Shown here piece by piece: positions 21,395 to 34,500 of a DNA stretch of 64,000 nucleotides (position 1 is the stretch's first letter; each line of letters starts with the position of its first letter). Position numbers and translations under genes: made by a program. The notes beneath the pieces are model-generated. The model saw only the letters and a program-made list of their open reading frames with translations, did not search any database and was not told the DNA's origin. Source of the stretch: Diploscapter coronatus (lineage: Eukaryota > Nematoda > Chromadorea > Rhabditida > Rhabditidae); NCBI GenBank assembly GCA_964036155.1, contig OZ038422.1, positions 30,837,201-30,901,200 of the forward strand, read 5' to 3'.

Positions 21395-24300
21395 TCACTG
21401 AAAATGATCGAATTGATCCTGAACTCTATGAGTGAGATTTTCGAAAGCTGGCAGAACGAGATCAAGAAAAACTTTTGTGAGGTGAACAGTATCATCGAAA
21501 TAGGAAGTCAGTTTGACAGGGTCATATCCTCTGTAGAACTGTTTATCTTCCGAGAGGAGCATTGGCCTTAGGTCAATTATCTAAACAAGAATATTTAAAT
21601 TCGAAAAATAATCTAATGATCTTCTAAATTTCCCCAACTACAACGATCCAAACTAGCGAATCGATTTTATAAGAATTTTAAAATGAAACCTCGCATTTAG
21701 TGCAATTTATGAGAGAGAATCGTCGAAATTCGTGTCGCAGATGATTATCCATCCTCTAAAATACTCTATAACGTTTTTTAAGTTGATTATTTTGAACCAT
21801 ACAATTTTATCATAATTACTGGCGCGCAAATCCATTCCTTTGGCAATTTGTTCAATGAATGCTGTCAGGTGAAAAGCGTTCGATTGGATTAATGGGGCCA
21901 AGATAAGCAACCTTCTTGTATGCCTAATTGTGCATTTATCATTTTATAAATTTCGTTGTGTCCAATACCTTTCATAATGCTCGACATTTTTGTTTATCTC
22001 TGTTAAATAGTTGTCTTGATAAACATTCCTCGAAATTGGTTCCCAAATGGTTTCTCTATTTCTGAAAGAGGATGGAAGTTCATCAAAAAATTGCAATTAA
22101 AAATTACCTTGCAACAATAATCATGACATCCGGTTTTAGGCGCTCGACAAGAGCTTTCATAATATTCAGGTAATTTATTGAAAATTCATCGCTATCATCG
22201 TCGTATAACACGTAATTAGCTAAAGTTCGAAAAAAATAATTTTATTACAAATCTACTATTCTTACATGTGATCGCAAATGAGTGCAATTCCTTGTAAGTA
22301 TTGTGGAATACTTTCCGAATTAGTGGAAGAAAGTTCTTCGTATAAGAGTTGCCGGCGACTAATATTTTTAGGCTACCATTACCGGGCTAAAATCATTATT
22401 ATTTTCTGATATTCATAGTGTAGATATGATTTAGAACAATGGATGATTTGCGAAGTTTTTCATATTTAATTTTTTACTAAAAAAATCTAAGATACTATAA
22501 ACTTGGAGGATATAAAATATAAATGATCCTTGGAATTTTATTTCAGTACTTTAATGAAACCTTCACGAATCAATCACTTTCAAAATCATGCATTATTTAA
22601 AATTTTGAGCTACTGTGTAAATTAGTTTTGCAAACCTTCCATTGGCAGTGCCCCCATGTTTCCTCATAATAGTCGGGAAAAATGTATTTGAATCCTTTGA
22701 ATGTCTCATGGTTTAGTAATTTATAGTCACATTCTTGATTGCTCCACCAGGCTCCATTAGTTAAATCGACATTTGCGTCGAATACGTCTCGACTATATTC
22801 TAAGATCGAAGATTTGGAAAATTCATTGAAAAATCGTTAGACATTGCTCGAATAAATAAAGGATTAAAGCTGAGATATTTTCGATTCAATATATGAACCT
22901 GACATATTATCAGTATAGATTCATAACCGTGATAATCTATATTTAGATTAATTTATTATATCTGAATTTCATTAAAAAAATAAGCTTATTTACCATCCAA
23001 TCTTCCTCTGATCATCGACGGTATTTTCATATTTCGAACGATTACTTGAGCTCCAATATTCAAGCCGATCAAAACTACCAGCAAAGAAAGGATAAATTTA
23101 ATGTTCTGTCGACGGTAAAATTTTTCATAGCCATGATAGAGAAGTAGAGAAATGAGCATCGTCCAGACTAAATAAATCAATTTAGTTGATTTTGAGATTC
23201 TGTCTTACTTATGCAAGTGTGTTTATCCGTCATTGAAATTGAGGGAGCATCGAAGAAAGTTATAACGGGCCAATGTACGAGATAAATCGAATATGAAGCG
23301 TCGCCGATATACGAAAGGATGGTTGATGAGAGAATCTGAAAGCAATTTTGTTTTTATAAGGAATAAAACTTTCTCAATTGCACTACAATTTATAATAGAG
23401 TTATATTTAAACTTTCTGGAATGCACATTTGATCGCAATCCCAAATTTCGTTAACTTTTAAATTCCTGATAGAAATGATCCATTTAAAATTACCCTGTTA
23501 TTCGCAACTTCCGAATTATCATCAGTAAGAATTATGGCTGTGATCAACGTGATGAAAACTCGAAATGGTCGCATCGGAATCGCAAATTGTGACATTGGAA
23601 GCAGACATAGGCAAACCAGTGAAATTGATCGAATAAATGAGGGTAGACGAAATTCGTCTGGAATGAAAATTCGATTAGATTTTCAAACATCATAAATCCA
23701 TACCCTGTATTTTCTCATCAGTCGTTCGAATTGCATTGAGTTCTGCACCCGTATAAAAAGCCATGGATCCAGCGAGAAACTGCCACAACCGAGCTGCGGT
23801 GAATTGGAACACGAACTGATAATTTGCCGTCAAGTGAAATGTGAGAGAAAACGACGCAATTACACCAAAGTAAATTATCTAAAGCGTTTTATCTTTAAAA
23901 ACAAACAAATGCATTGCTACTTTTCGAATATTGCTCTTCAGATAGCTCGTAAAATAGAATAAATACGGGAAGATCAGATAGAACTGAATCTCAACAGAAA
24001 GTGACCACAAATGAAGAAACGCGTTGCGTGAATTGCCGTCAGTCAAAAACTGAAACCTCAAATATTTTAAACTGAAATTTACTTTGTCAAACCTGGTTGA
24101 AATAGTCGCCACTATCGTGAATAATGAGTTGATTCAGAATCAAGATTGATGAAAATATCGAGTAGCGAATATTGTCTTTCCACCAATTTTCTACCAGAAA
24201 ATAATGAACTCCAACTAGAATCAGAAATGTTGCCAAGTAATAAAGCGGAAATATTCGGTGGATACTGAATGAAGTAGTCTTTTCAAAGAGTTCTGGTTGA

Positions 24301-24781
24301 AATATTTACCGTTTATAGAAGAAATCAACGTAGGTCTTAGGTTGACATAGATTTTTCTTTGACAGGATCATGGTCATCAAGTAGCCAGAAATGACAAAGA
24401 ATCTAGGAATGTTATGAATAATTTTGTCGTTACTTCTTGATATGGTGAGGAAAGAGTAGTGTTAAACGAGCTGTGTAAAGTTGGAAATTATGAAATTTGG
24501 AAATCGAAGTCAAGCTGATTTCGTCCTTCAAATTTTTGCGAATCAATATGTCAAAGTCGATAATTACGCAGCCCATTTGAAGCAATTTTTCGGCATATTA
24601 TTTCTTCCATATTCGTAACAAATCGAAATGCCATATTTGAATAATAAATGGTAAGTAGTAGTTTGAAAAATACTCACATATCGACTCCCACGAATCCATT
24701 TGGAAAGTTTTTAGGAAACAAATGGAAGAAAAATACGAAGAGAATCGCTATTCCACGGAGACATTGAATGTTCTCCTTCAT
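21395..24781 (-). CDS. OAC family acyltransferase with C-terminal SGNH domain, complete
   Basis: Fifteen in-phase exons: 24678-24781, 24310-24402, 24264-24093, 23921-24049, 23704-23878, 23494-23657, 23209-23335, 22994-23167, 22636-22799, 22266-22386, 22108-22219, 21969-22061, 21803-21923, 21690-21755 and 21395-21580. The total is 2001 bases, 666 residues. The acyltransferase-3 membrane domain shows RGIAILFVFFFHLFP (9-23), DIFFVISGYLM (34-44), FLHLWSLSVEIQFYLIFP (134-151) and YIGDASYSIYLVHWPVI (about 288-304). The SGNH esterase-type domain starts at VAGNSYTKNF (about 444-453, the serine nucleophile block) and ends with DDTVHLT (D635/H638). Such proteins O-acylate sugars or lipids at a membrane (family knowledge); the substrate is unknown. 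A possible trans-splice acceptor (TTTTTGTAG) lies 9 nt before the ATG. Relatives of its first and last exons lie at 33-136 and 2467-2759. Confidence 0.92.
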
Positions 24782-25085
24782 TAGGTTTACCTACAAAAAT
24801 TTGATGAAAAAGTAAATTTTCGAGCTAGAAAATCTCACTTGTAAAATTGATTTAACAGACAGATAAATGATCCAGGAAAAAGTCAATGCCTCATTTGAAT
24901 CTCAATTGAGAGACTGAAAAAAGAATCAGAGCAAGCGAGAAAGGAATTCAGATGTTACAATAACAGAAAGGGAAAATTTAATCTGTGAAAGAGGTCAAAT
25001 GTTGAGATTAGGAAATATCCCTGGAACAATTGAAATAAATTCGTCGGGAAATTTATTCAAGAAACTTTGACAGTTCATAATATCT
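24646..25085 (+). repeat. Parent of duplicated segment 1-449
   Basis: It carries exon 1 of the complete OAC gene plus about 300 bases upstream. The same block occurs at 1-449 in the same orientation. The exon is identical between the copies and the flanks have diverged. Confidence 0.85.
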
Positions 25086-25813
25086 AATTTTCATTATATA
25101 CTTCTACACTAATATAATTTCAGATGGAGTCTTCAGAATTCATACTTATTTCTGTCATCGTTTTTCTTTCCAAAATACATTTCGTACATTTGGTAAATTT
25201 GTCATAAACTTCAGATTTACTGCAATATTTGCCATCATAAATATCATCTTGTTTTCATGAACTTTTTCCTCTTATGATAAATTTGCAAAAGAAATGAAAT
25301 CTGTTAAATTTGCATACATTTATCATTTTTTCAATAAAAATATTTGACCTGATTTCACGTCCGGCGTTTTAGCCGACGAAAATCCATGTAAATGTGAAAG
25401 TGAAGACAATCGAGGACTTTATTCGATTTCAGCCTGAGATATGGTTATTCTTGAATTTCGTTTATTATCCTGCTATTTGAATATATTTAGGGTCACTTTA
25501 AAGATATTGAGAAATCGTTCTAATTATTGGAGAAACTATAGCTCTTTATTGTCATTTTCCAATAATTGATGAAAATAGTGTCGAATGTAGCGACGAACTT
25601 TCGCTTTTCCTGCGTATTCTGTAAGAATAGTTCCAATTTTCTTGTCAATCGTGTATAATTTGTTTAGTCATAATTTTATTCGGATATTTATTCTTTGTAC
25701 TGATACTTATACTCAAAACGGATAGTGGTCGCTTCTCTCGTTCAAAAATCGTGAGTTTTTATAAACTTGTTCATCGCATGCAGCTTTGTGAATACGTCAT
25801 GACATTTTGAAAT
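25086..25813. other. Intergenic between divergent genes; no gene seen
   Basis: A likely shared promoter zone between the OAC gene (-) and the exostosin-like gene (+). It is AT-rich. No recognisable motif or additional exon was found, although the N-terminal membrane anchor of the downstream gene might lie here. Confidence 0.4.
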
Positions 25814-27900
25814 ATGAAGGTATGATTTTAAAAGGACGGTAAAATATCCCTTTTCCACGTAATGAAAATCGTGCTATCATATTGTGAAAATAATATCATG
25901 TCGAAAATGAAGCTCCATTTGTTTTACTATTTTATCTTCAATTTAGGCTGAATTTTACTATGACATGAAATATGCATATTATTCGTTTTCAAGCAAAAAT
26001 AAACATAATGCTGAAGTAGATGTAAATAGCAAATTATTGCCTGATTATTTTGTTTCTCAAAAATTTTAGGATATTTTCAAGAGACGTGCGAAAATTTGTG
26101 AGAAGAAGCATTTCTATACGAAAGGTGATTATTTTCGCTGCATTTCCGATTACGTGGTCGACTCGAAATATATGGCAGATCGACTTGATGTAAGACAACT
26201 TATCTTAGTAGAGCCGTCATTTTACTTCAATATTTTCTTTGGTTCAACAAGAGATAAGTTAGATTTGAATTTTCATTAACTAATTTCAGCAGCTAAAGAT
26301 TCACGATCGTGCCATTATTTACCTCATGACTGATTATCTCTGTTCATTTCCCAAATTCCAAGCACCCAACACGAAGATGTACATTCTGATTACTCATGAA
26401 AGCGATGATAGCGTACCGATTGGACTGTGCGGAAACGAGTCGGTGAAGATTTTAGGGTTAGTTTACTTTCGAGCCACTCTAAATCTACTTTGAAAAGATG
26501 CTATTTTCATCCTTGATGAAGTATCATTAAATTTTTACATGTTCGAAATCTCAGTTCCAAAATTTACGAAGACGAATCGTCTTTCTTTATATTTTAAATT
26601 TGCTTTTATTTCAGCGATCCATATCTGATTAATTGGTACGCGACGAATGCAGATTACAGTCATTCAAAACTGACCAACATTCCGATTGGAATGGCCCTCG
26701 ATTATTTGCCTTATGGAAATGTTACAACCATGCAAAGAGCCGTCGAAAATTACAAGTAGGCCCTTCATCTTTTGAATTAGAAAAGAAACATTACAAATGC
26801 ACTTATTTTTACAAATTCGAAGAAAAAAGTTACAGCATTTCAAGAAAAAGGAGATTTCTTTCCTTACCAAGAAAAACTGATCATTAATTTTTTTTTTAAA
26901 TTCGTTCTAATGTATTATGTTTTGATTTGTCAAAATTCCTATTTTCCGAATCGTCAAATTTTCAGAGTTCCATATGAAAAACGAACGACAAATATCTTCG
27001 TTGCTTTCAAATTTTATACTCATCACTATAGACGCAAGGTCTATGAATCGGCATGTTTAAATGAGGAACTGAAAGCCAAATGCGTGTAAGTACTTTTTTT
27101 TTAATAACTCGAGACTATTCTTTTCCCACAATGATACATTTTTTATTTTAACTGAAATAATGAGACAATTTTTCGTAAATTACTTACAATGTTAGAAAAT
27201 TGTCTAGAAAAAATAATAAACTCCCCCTTCAAAAGAAACATCTTTGCCATTTTAGTGATCCAGATCATCTAACTCCAACATGGTTTGTGTCAGGAGATTT
27301 GTACGAAGCATTCCTTCGAGAAATGGGCAATTCGCGATTCGTTTTGTCTCCACGAGGAAGAGGCATTGATTGCTATAGAACGTGAGTAGGTTTTTCCCTT
27401 CAATTCTCCGGCAACTTTTCTTATGACTTGTAAATCAAAAGACAAGGTGAAATGGAATGAGAAAAGATATTGTAGCACTTCCATCCCAACCCTCTACTTC
27501 GCATATATCCATTTCGTCATTCCGTTATGTAGTTCACAAATATTCAATGTTCATGATTCAGCTATTTTATTATTTGAGCCGCGAAAACGATATTTTAAAA
27601 GATTTTTTGTTAGTTCTTTATGTTTCAGTTGGGAAGCGATTATCATGGGGAGTATACCGATTGTACCCGACACAGTTATTCGAGATGTTTACAAAAATGA
27701 ACGAGTTCTGATAATGGACGATTTGACTAATGTAATTATCTTCACGAAACATAGATTCTAGTTTAGGAATTTAGATAACAGCAAAATTCCTCGATGAGCA
27801 ATTTGATTATTTCAAAAATGCTACATTTCCAGAATCTCAAGTTTTCAGTAGATATTGGACTAAATTGATCTCAAAACAGTTGACAGATCATACTAATTAA
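25814..27900 (+). CDS. Exostosin-like (GT47-type) glycosyltransferase family protein
   Basis: Exons: 25814-25819 (ATG AAG, tentative), 25947-26015, 26070-26189, 26290-26456, 26615-26755, 26966-27085, 27256-27381, 27629-27731 and 27775-27900 (TAA). They give about 325 residues, all in phase. The best landmark is RFVLSPRGRGIDCYRTWE (about 235-252) followed by GSIPIV, the donor-binding region of exostosin-like glycosyltransferases. Upstream blocks include YLMTDYLCSFPKF and LTNIPIGMALDYLPYG. Expected role: transfer of a sugar in the Golgi; neither donor nor acceptor can be read from sequence. No membrane helix is seen at the chosen start, so a 5' exon may be missing. It lies between the OAC and GT11 genes and shares the + strand with GT11, whose ATG is 192 bases beyond its stop. 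Confidence 0.75.
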
Positions 27901-28092
27901 TAATAAATTCAATTTTACTTAAAACTTTGAATCCCTCTAAACCCATTATTCACCAAAACCAATTCAAATTATTTCACATTACGCACGTAAAATTTTTAGA
28001 TATGGATCAAGAATTTCACCTTTTGAAATTAGGTTAGAATCTGTGAAATTTTCAATAGAAAGACCTATGAAATTATGTCGAATCATAGCTGA
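27901..28092. other. Short intergenic spacer
   Basis: A spacer of 192 bases between two same-strand glycosyltransferase genes. There is no clear polyadenylation signal, only A/T-rich runs. The spacing is compatible with either an operon or separate promoters. Confidence 0.4.
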
Positions 28093-30560
28093 ATGCGAAG
28101 GAATGAAATTTCCTCGATATTTTCATTGATTTTTCTAATAATTTGTTGTTGGTATTTTTATAATCGTCTGTTTTGGAATGAACTTCACAATTTCAAGCCA
28201 ATTTCGGTACTGGAGACACAACCCATCAAATGGCCTTATAATTACGATGTAAGAAATAGTTTGACTTTCTCTACCAATAAAAATATCTGTACGCCGCTTC
28301 GTGGCTATTCGACGTGTGTTTGTGTAGTTCAAGAGGCGTGTTCTGAGTTCGTTCTAGCTAGCCACTTTCGACAGAGTTTACCCAAGAACACAGTGATAAA
28401 TGATATGTGGTTTTCTGGTTTACTCGATGGACGGTACAACAACGTAGATATCGTAGTTCGTTTATTTGTGAGGACCTATTAGGGTCGTTGTTTCTTACTG
28501 TCGATATCTGAAGAGAGAAGTTGAGAAGGCAGGCAGTTGATGAAGAAGTGAGAGAAGCGATGTCTAATGGAACGGTTGGGTGAGATCATTGAAGGGGGGC
28601 TGGTCGTGTCGGGCATGAATGTATACTAATTTTCTTAGTACATATCTCCTTTAGAATTTCACACCTAGGAGGTATTTGACTCTTGAAGCAAACGGTGGAA
28701 GACTGGGAAATCAAGTAAGTTTAAAAGTTGTCTACTTTTTCTTTTGAAATGCAGTAAGATTGGATTTTATCAGATTATATTTCTGATAACAAAACTCAAT
28801 CGAAAGATCTTGATTTTTAAAATATAATTTTAGCTATTTCGAGTACTCTCCGGATTTGGAATCGCGAAAACCTTGAATCGAATCAACAACTTCTGGATTC
28901 CCTCCAATTATATCCCACATGTCGAACCACTTCGACAACAACTCGAACAGACATTCCCATTGCTAAACAGTTCTTACATCATTTCGGTAGAATTTCGACT
29001 TTTTCTCTCGAATAAAAAATAATTTTAGGATATTGATGATAACGGATACCCAGATTTTGTCAAATATGGTTATCACAAAGGCGATTGGACTTGCTGCATT
29101 TATGAAAGCCCTGAAAAGTAAAATAAGTTCGAATTCTCAAAGCTATTTAATTTTCATTGAATGAAATTTAAAGAAAAAATATACAAAGAATCATTATAGT
29201 CCTTTACGATTTATTGTAATTTGTCCATTTGATACAAACTTAGAGCAATTTTTTTAACCTAAAGCCTAATTCAGACTGAAGCAATATTCACCCGAAAGAA
29301 ACTTGAAACTCGGTCATCGTTTTGCACAATCGCCCTATTTTTGGAGAAAATACGAAGATGAAGTTCGGAAATTAATAACGTTTGGAGATCCAATACAGAA
29401 AGAAGGCGATCAGATTATCAATAAATGGAAAATGTATGACTTTTTTAGAAAGTATTTATTGTCGATGAACGATCATTTGGAATAAGGTAAAAGAAGTGAG
29501 TATCTTTCACACCTCCCTCTTCTGATACAGATATTTACCACAGTTTGATGACTTGACGAGATTTGTTATTTATCGACTTATTTTCTTTATTTCGTTTCTC
29601 GATCTTTAACGCTGATTATCGATAATTGGTCGATTCATTTTTGTCAATATAGAACGAGGATCACGATTGACAAGCGTTCATAGCAAAATCCAGTTAATTT
29701 CAATGAAAGAACAAAGAAAGTAAAAAAATCAGCGAAAAACAATGTCGTCTGCACGCGCGCGCTTCCAGTGCTCAAGGAAAGAGTTAAAGAAACTCGCCCT
29801 TTTTACTTTATTTCAAGTGATCGTTAAACGACAACATCTATTCTCGTTTTGATTGATTGAATTTTATTTTTTGGAAGGCATTTTTTACTTCTAACTTGAA
29901 CTCATCGTCGAACCGAAATTGTGTTGAGCTACTACGATTTCCAAGTTGATCATTTGATTATCAGAATTTTAGAAATCCAGAGGAGAGTTACTTTTGCGTA
30001 CATTCGCGAAGGACCGATTTTCTGAACTATAATGATCAGACTAGCATAGGATTTGCACTAGAAGCAATCCAATTTATTATGGAACGGGAAAAATCTGTAG
30101 GTTAAGGGCTTTCGGATTTTGATTTTATAAAATTAAAATAGAAGAAGGGAGGATTTGTGTTGTTTGGAGATGATGGAGACTTCAATCGAGAACTATTGAA
30201 CGAATTGTGGAGTCTGTATAAATATGATATGGCAAGCATCGGTTTCATTTTTATCATTATAAATTTTTGAAGACAAGTCTTAAATCCCTAATTCTTATTC
30301 CAAAATTTTATAATCCTAATTAAATTGCAAAATGTTCATGATAATCGTTAGTCTTGGAATTTTAGGCATACTTTACAGTCAAATATTCTGAAGGAGTCGA
30401 ATGGTATTTGTCATCGAGATTTTGCATGACTACCTTAATTACTGCCTCTAAATCGACCTATGGATGGTTCATTGGATATTTTTCGAGAAATAACTCGAAT
30501 GTGTACTACGACAACGATGTCAGGAAAGAAAATCGTCCAACCATGGATTTATTCCCGTGA
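28093..30560 (+). CDS. GT11 family fucosyltransferase (alpha-1,2-fucosyltransferase-like)
   Basis: Eight in-phase exons: 28093-28248, 28655-28714, 28834-28986, 29029-29117, 29275-29451, 29973-30096, 30142-30231 and 30366-30560 (TGA). They give 347 residues. An N-terminal signal anchor (SIFSLIFLIICCWYFY) gives a type II Golgi layout. The family motifs are GGRLGNQLF (66-74), HSRRTDF (222-228, the H-x-R-R-x-D nucleotide-sugar site), FVLFGDD and SKSTYGW (311-317). The GT11 family moves fucose from GDP-fucose to galactose in alpha-1,2 linkage; nematodes have many diverged members, so the acceptor is open. The intron after 30231 has a GC donor (ATG|GCAAGC). Intron 1 (28249-28654) is large and holds transposon-like DNA. 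The last exon is copied, inverted, at 2073-2306. Confidence 0.9.
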
Positions 30561-31198
30561 GAATTTTCTTAATTGCATTACAAATTGATGGTTAACGATC
30601 AAAATTTCTCACCTCCTATCTGAAACATATATCTCATAGTGTATAAATTATTCCACAATGTATTTTCATGACTCAACTTGTTTGCAGAATGGAATGGACT
30701 CCACTCCAATATCGAAACGGGAAGATCTCTATTTTTCCAGTCACAAAGCAGATTAGATCAAATTATTCCTTATGAAATTCGTATTGTAATTTTCATGTGA
30801 AGTTAATAAAATTTATTGTAGTTTAAAATATAATGGTTAATAGAAAGTAACACAGATACAAGTAGCCAGTACATTGCTGCCTATAGTAAATTATTATAGC
30901 TATAAAATATGAAAGAAAATTAAACGTAAGATTAAAAGCCAAAAGTAAAAAAATTCAAACTATTTTAACACGTAATGAAAATTATAAGTTACAATGATAA
31001 ATGAGTAATAACATGAGAATAAATTAGCCAATGATCGCTTTTATAACTTATCATGATGTTGATATAGTCGATTGCCCAGTGATTTTGGCATTGTACTTGA
31101 TTGACAGATTTTGTAGGAGCGTGTTCAGGACGATATTCCAGTTGAAGCGAGTGTTGCCGATAGATTTCAGAATAGTTATTTTGACGGGGACATGATAT
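30338..31198 (-). repeat. Parent of inverted duplicate 1472-2334
   Basis: This segment spans the GT11 last exon, the 490-base convergent intergenic space, and most of the last exon of the secreted-protein gene. Its reverse complement is present at 1472-2334. Identity is high across coding and non-coding parts alike, so the duplication is young compared with the OAC fragments. Confidence 0.85.
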
Positions 31199-32355
31199 GG
31201 AGTAAAGATAGGTACCGCTGAAAACATTTATAGGTGAAAAGGTGGAATGTGTAAGCAGTTGAAATAGTTGCATTTGAAATAGTATTGAAAAGTCTTTTAA
31301 AAATGTTTCCTATTTCTCCTGCAAATATGCTACATTACAACCACTTTTCAACATTGTCATGAAAGATATAAGCCTTTACTAAATCATAAATTATGAACTC
31401 ATCAAAAAATTCATAAAGCAAGTTTCAACTTATCGAATGTATACGTTATCATATCCAGTTTTGGAGCAAACACTTCCAAATTTCTTACTACAAATTTCAA
31501 ATTATTACCTGCACCAGGAGCTGTTTGCGTTAAGGCGCCGCCCTCCACTTTTCCAATGAGAGGCATTGTTGTTGGAGTAGTTCCGGTTCCAGGATTTTCG
31601 ACCTTAAAATTGAATGCTTTAAAGCTTACAAAAAATCAAATGATTTCTATCTATCCTTTACGCTATAAATGGCGCAACTTCACAGACTGTCAATACAGAC
31701 AGTGCGAATAGTCTTTTCATTTGACTTCTTTCTTTCATGTTCATGCAACCTTAAAGATTACCATGCGTGATTTCTCATTTCTACAATATACAAAATTGAT
31801 TAAAATACCCTGTTTTTCAATCAAATCTGTATCTGGCTTTCAAAATCGCAGTTTCTTTTTTTTTAATATTATAACGGCTTTATATCACTAAACTAGAGAG
31901 CATCTCATATGAAGAGAGAAAAAGGAGTCATACGGGTTTGAAAGCCAACTACCGATCTGGTTCAAATAAGAGGTAGATAAAAAAGATAGCTAACCGAAAT
32001 TGGTTTATAGTCATTGGTAACTTGAATGTTGTTTACGGGCATGTTGATGGAAGCCATGGCTTCGAGTGCCTAAATTCAATTGATCATTTCTAAAATGAGA
32101 AGATATACTCACCGAGGCGAGAATTTCATTATTTGCTCGATTTTGAGCGGTGACACTGTCATTCGATTGACCGACAAAAAAGTTAATCGCAGTTGGGGTG
32201 GTTATTTCGACAGGAAAATAGGTCCATCCTACGGGAGGACTAAGCTGCAGTGTAAAAACAGGATTCTGGATAAATTCATTGTCAGTAGTTCCAAACGAAC
32301 CACATCCAAGCAAAATCGTAGGTACGCAAACGATTATTGCATAAAATAGCGTCAT
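31051..32355 (-). CDS. Secreted nematode protein of unknown function
   Basis: Four in-phase exons: 32113-32355, 31995-32069, 31509-31602 and 31051-31217 (TGA), 192 residues. The start at 32355 gives a clear signal peptide (MTLFYAIIVCVPTILLGCGS); an upstream in-frame ATG at 32415 is possible but would bury it. The mature part is rich in Thr, Pro, Asn and Ile (VGWTYFPVEITTPTAINFF, VENPGTGTTPTTM) and has no cysteines, no repeats and no recognised domain. It was probably secreted into the cuticle, gut lumen or pseudocoelom, but nothing fixes this. It converges with the GT11 gene, and its last exon was copied with that of GT11 to 1453-1620. Confidence 0.75.
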
Positions 32356-32695
32356 TTCTGGGGAATCAAGTGGGAGCACATCATTTCTATTGAGCATTTT
32401 ATATGAAGACCGCACCTATTCCATTACTTTTACGGTTCAGAGAGATATTGTAAACGGGTTGCACAATAGATAGAACGGAATTTTGACCCCTCAAATAATG
32501 GATATTCTGTTGCATTTGGGATGCAAACATAGATGGCCAAATCAAATATGAAAGAAAAGTACAATCTCTGGTTTCACAGAAATAATTTATTCGAAATGAT
32601 ATCAAAATTTTTAAATGCTTCAAATTATTAAATTGGAATCAAAGATTTTAAGGAAAATTGAAAATATTTCTGAATTTCAGAGTTAATAATTTCAT

Positions 32696-33048
32696 TTAAT
32701 TCCTTTGAGCAGGATACTTGTAGATATAATTCATGATAAGGACTTCACACGAGATTACACACCACTTGAACGAAGGCTCATTCGGTCGACCCACCCCAGG
32801 CCTGCAATTTATGTATTTTTATTATTATCAGAACATATATTCTTATTACAGTGACACAATTATTGATGTTGAGATTAAGAGGTTCATTTAGATCCCAGTT
32901 AGTGTAATCTTGAAGAGTTTTAAAGTTGAATATCCAATTTGGAAATTTACACTTGACACTTACTTATCAAAATAGACAAGGCTAGTCCCATTGTACTTGA
33001 CGCCGATCGTAAATTGCGGAGCTCCCATTGATTTCGAGGAGACTAGAT
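32696..33048 (-). pseudogene. C-type-lectin-like exons, probably decayed
   Basis: After a TTTTAG acceptor, 33048 down to about 32970 reads APQFTIGVKYNGTSLVYFD. The next block reads DYTNWDLNEPLN and NNCVTV, typical of the 'Y-x-N-W ... E-P ... C' core of C-type lectin domains. A last block after a TTGCAG acceptor (32801) gives GLGW and then, one base out of register, PSFKWCVISCE. The phases between blocks do not join cleanly, and no signal peptide or first half of the domain is present upstream, where a dispersed repeat lies. It is called a relic. Confidence 0.4.
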
Positions 33049-33174
33049 CTAAAATTGAACTATGTTTTTCCCCGTAAAATATAGAGTACTTTGCAAATTA
33101 GACAGATTTGAAACTAAAAATTAATGATTTTTTTTATAACGATGACGGGCAGCAGGCTGAAAAACGATGCATTT

Positions 33175-33462
33175 TCTATCACAAAATAACAAGTAAAAGG
33201 TAATCTTTCATATTCAACTTGAGGCACTGATGAGAACGGCCTATGAAGCTCAAACGAACAATTTGAAAACTTTGCTGTACGTTTTGATCGGCCCAATTCG
33301 TGTTTTGAAAACAAAATGTTCCCTAGGCTCATATCTAATAATGGGGAAAGGAAAATAAGGAAAAATCGTTTCGTAAATTTTCTAGAGATTTTTGAAAAAA
33401 ATCGCTCTTCGACTTTGTCTTCACAGAGTGGGTGAGACTTGCGCTCTCTAAATATGTCTTAT
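33175..33462 (-). repeat. Dispersed repeat, copy B
   Basis: Reverse complement of 5472-5765 with roughly 80 percent identity; recognisable blocks are GTACGTTTTGATCGGCCC and CTAATAATGGGG. No coding function. Confidence 0.65.
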
Positions 33463-34487
33463 GAAAAACTCCCCAGAAAACATCACTTCTTGCACTTGAA
33501 TTCCCCTCCACTTTGCTTCTTGCATATGCCCAGATCAGATCTAATCTTCTTCCAATGCCCTTCGCATCGACGTTTTCAACTTTCACCAATAGTTTCCCAC
33601 TTTGACTTTATAATTCACTCGAATTCCAGACAAATTTAGCTATTTTAAAGCTAATCTACCGATCAAATCTCTAAATAACCACTTTTTGATGCAATTATGA
33701 AGGCGTGGTGAGAATAACGTCGTACCAAGGACATTCTTGACCCATGAACTTTCAGCTTCAGAATAATTGGATAGAAATTATGTGATAAGTAAAATTTAAT
33801 GGAAATGGATGCACACTAAAATATACATTATTTTCTGAAAACAACATGATGTTCATCTTTAATGAACATCTTTTGGAGAAAAACGATAAAAGCATGAGTT
33901 TTGTCCAAGGTGTTTCATTAGGTTTACAAGCTATCATTCATTAGAAGAATAGAACATACATTTTTTAGATACTGTATCAAACTACAATTTATTTATTGTT
34001 TAAAATTATGTGAATTCTTGCAGCTACCTTTTTGTTGAAATTCATTGCCTGCATTACCCGGTTTTACAATATTTTTCATTCACACCTCGCCAAAAGAAGT
34101 TGTAACTTAGTCTCATTGTCAATGTTATGAGGAAAATGACGAAAACATGGAGTGAATATGCTTATTTCGACGTCAAATTATCGTGTAGAAGAACGCCTTT
34201 TCAAAATATTCCAGGCGATATTCCATTTGTGTTCCTATACGCGCGAAAAGAGATTTCTCTGCGTTTTTCTAAACTATGCCAGATCCTATCTTACTTTCCC
34301 TCGCTATTCCTTTGAGAAGAACGAGGGATTCCTTTTCTGGGCTGTTAAATATGGCATAAAATGGAAATGACATGAAAAAGTCTTGTCAGGCGTTAGTTTG
34401 GCAGGTAAAACAGAACAGGCGAAATGCCAAGGCAAGTGGCCTTGTTGCAGGCGCAGATCGGCGGAAGATAAATGCGGCAAATACGAT

Positions 34488-34500
34488 GGGATATAAAAGC
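34488..34500 (+). promoter_or_regulatory. TATA-box-like site upstream of collagen gene
   Basis: GGGATATAAAAGC, a close TATA consensus, lies about 530 bases before the collagen ATG in a GC-richer block. With trans-splicing the true transcript start is not visible from the coding start, so this is only a candidate. Confidence 0.35.
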
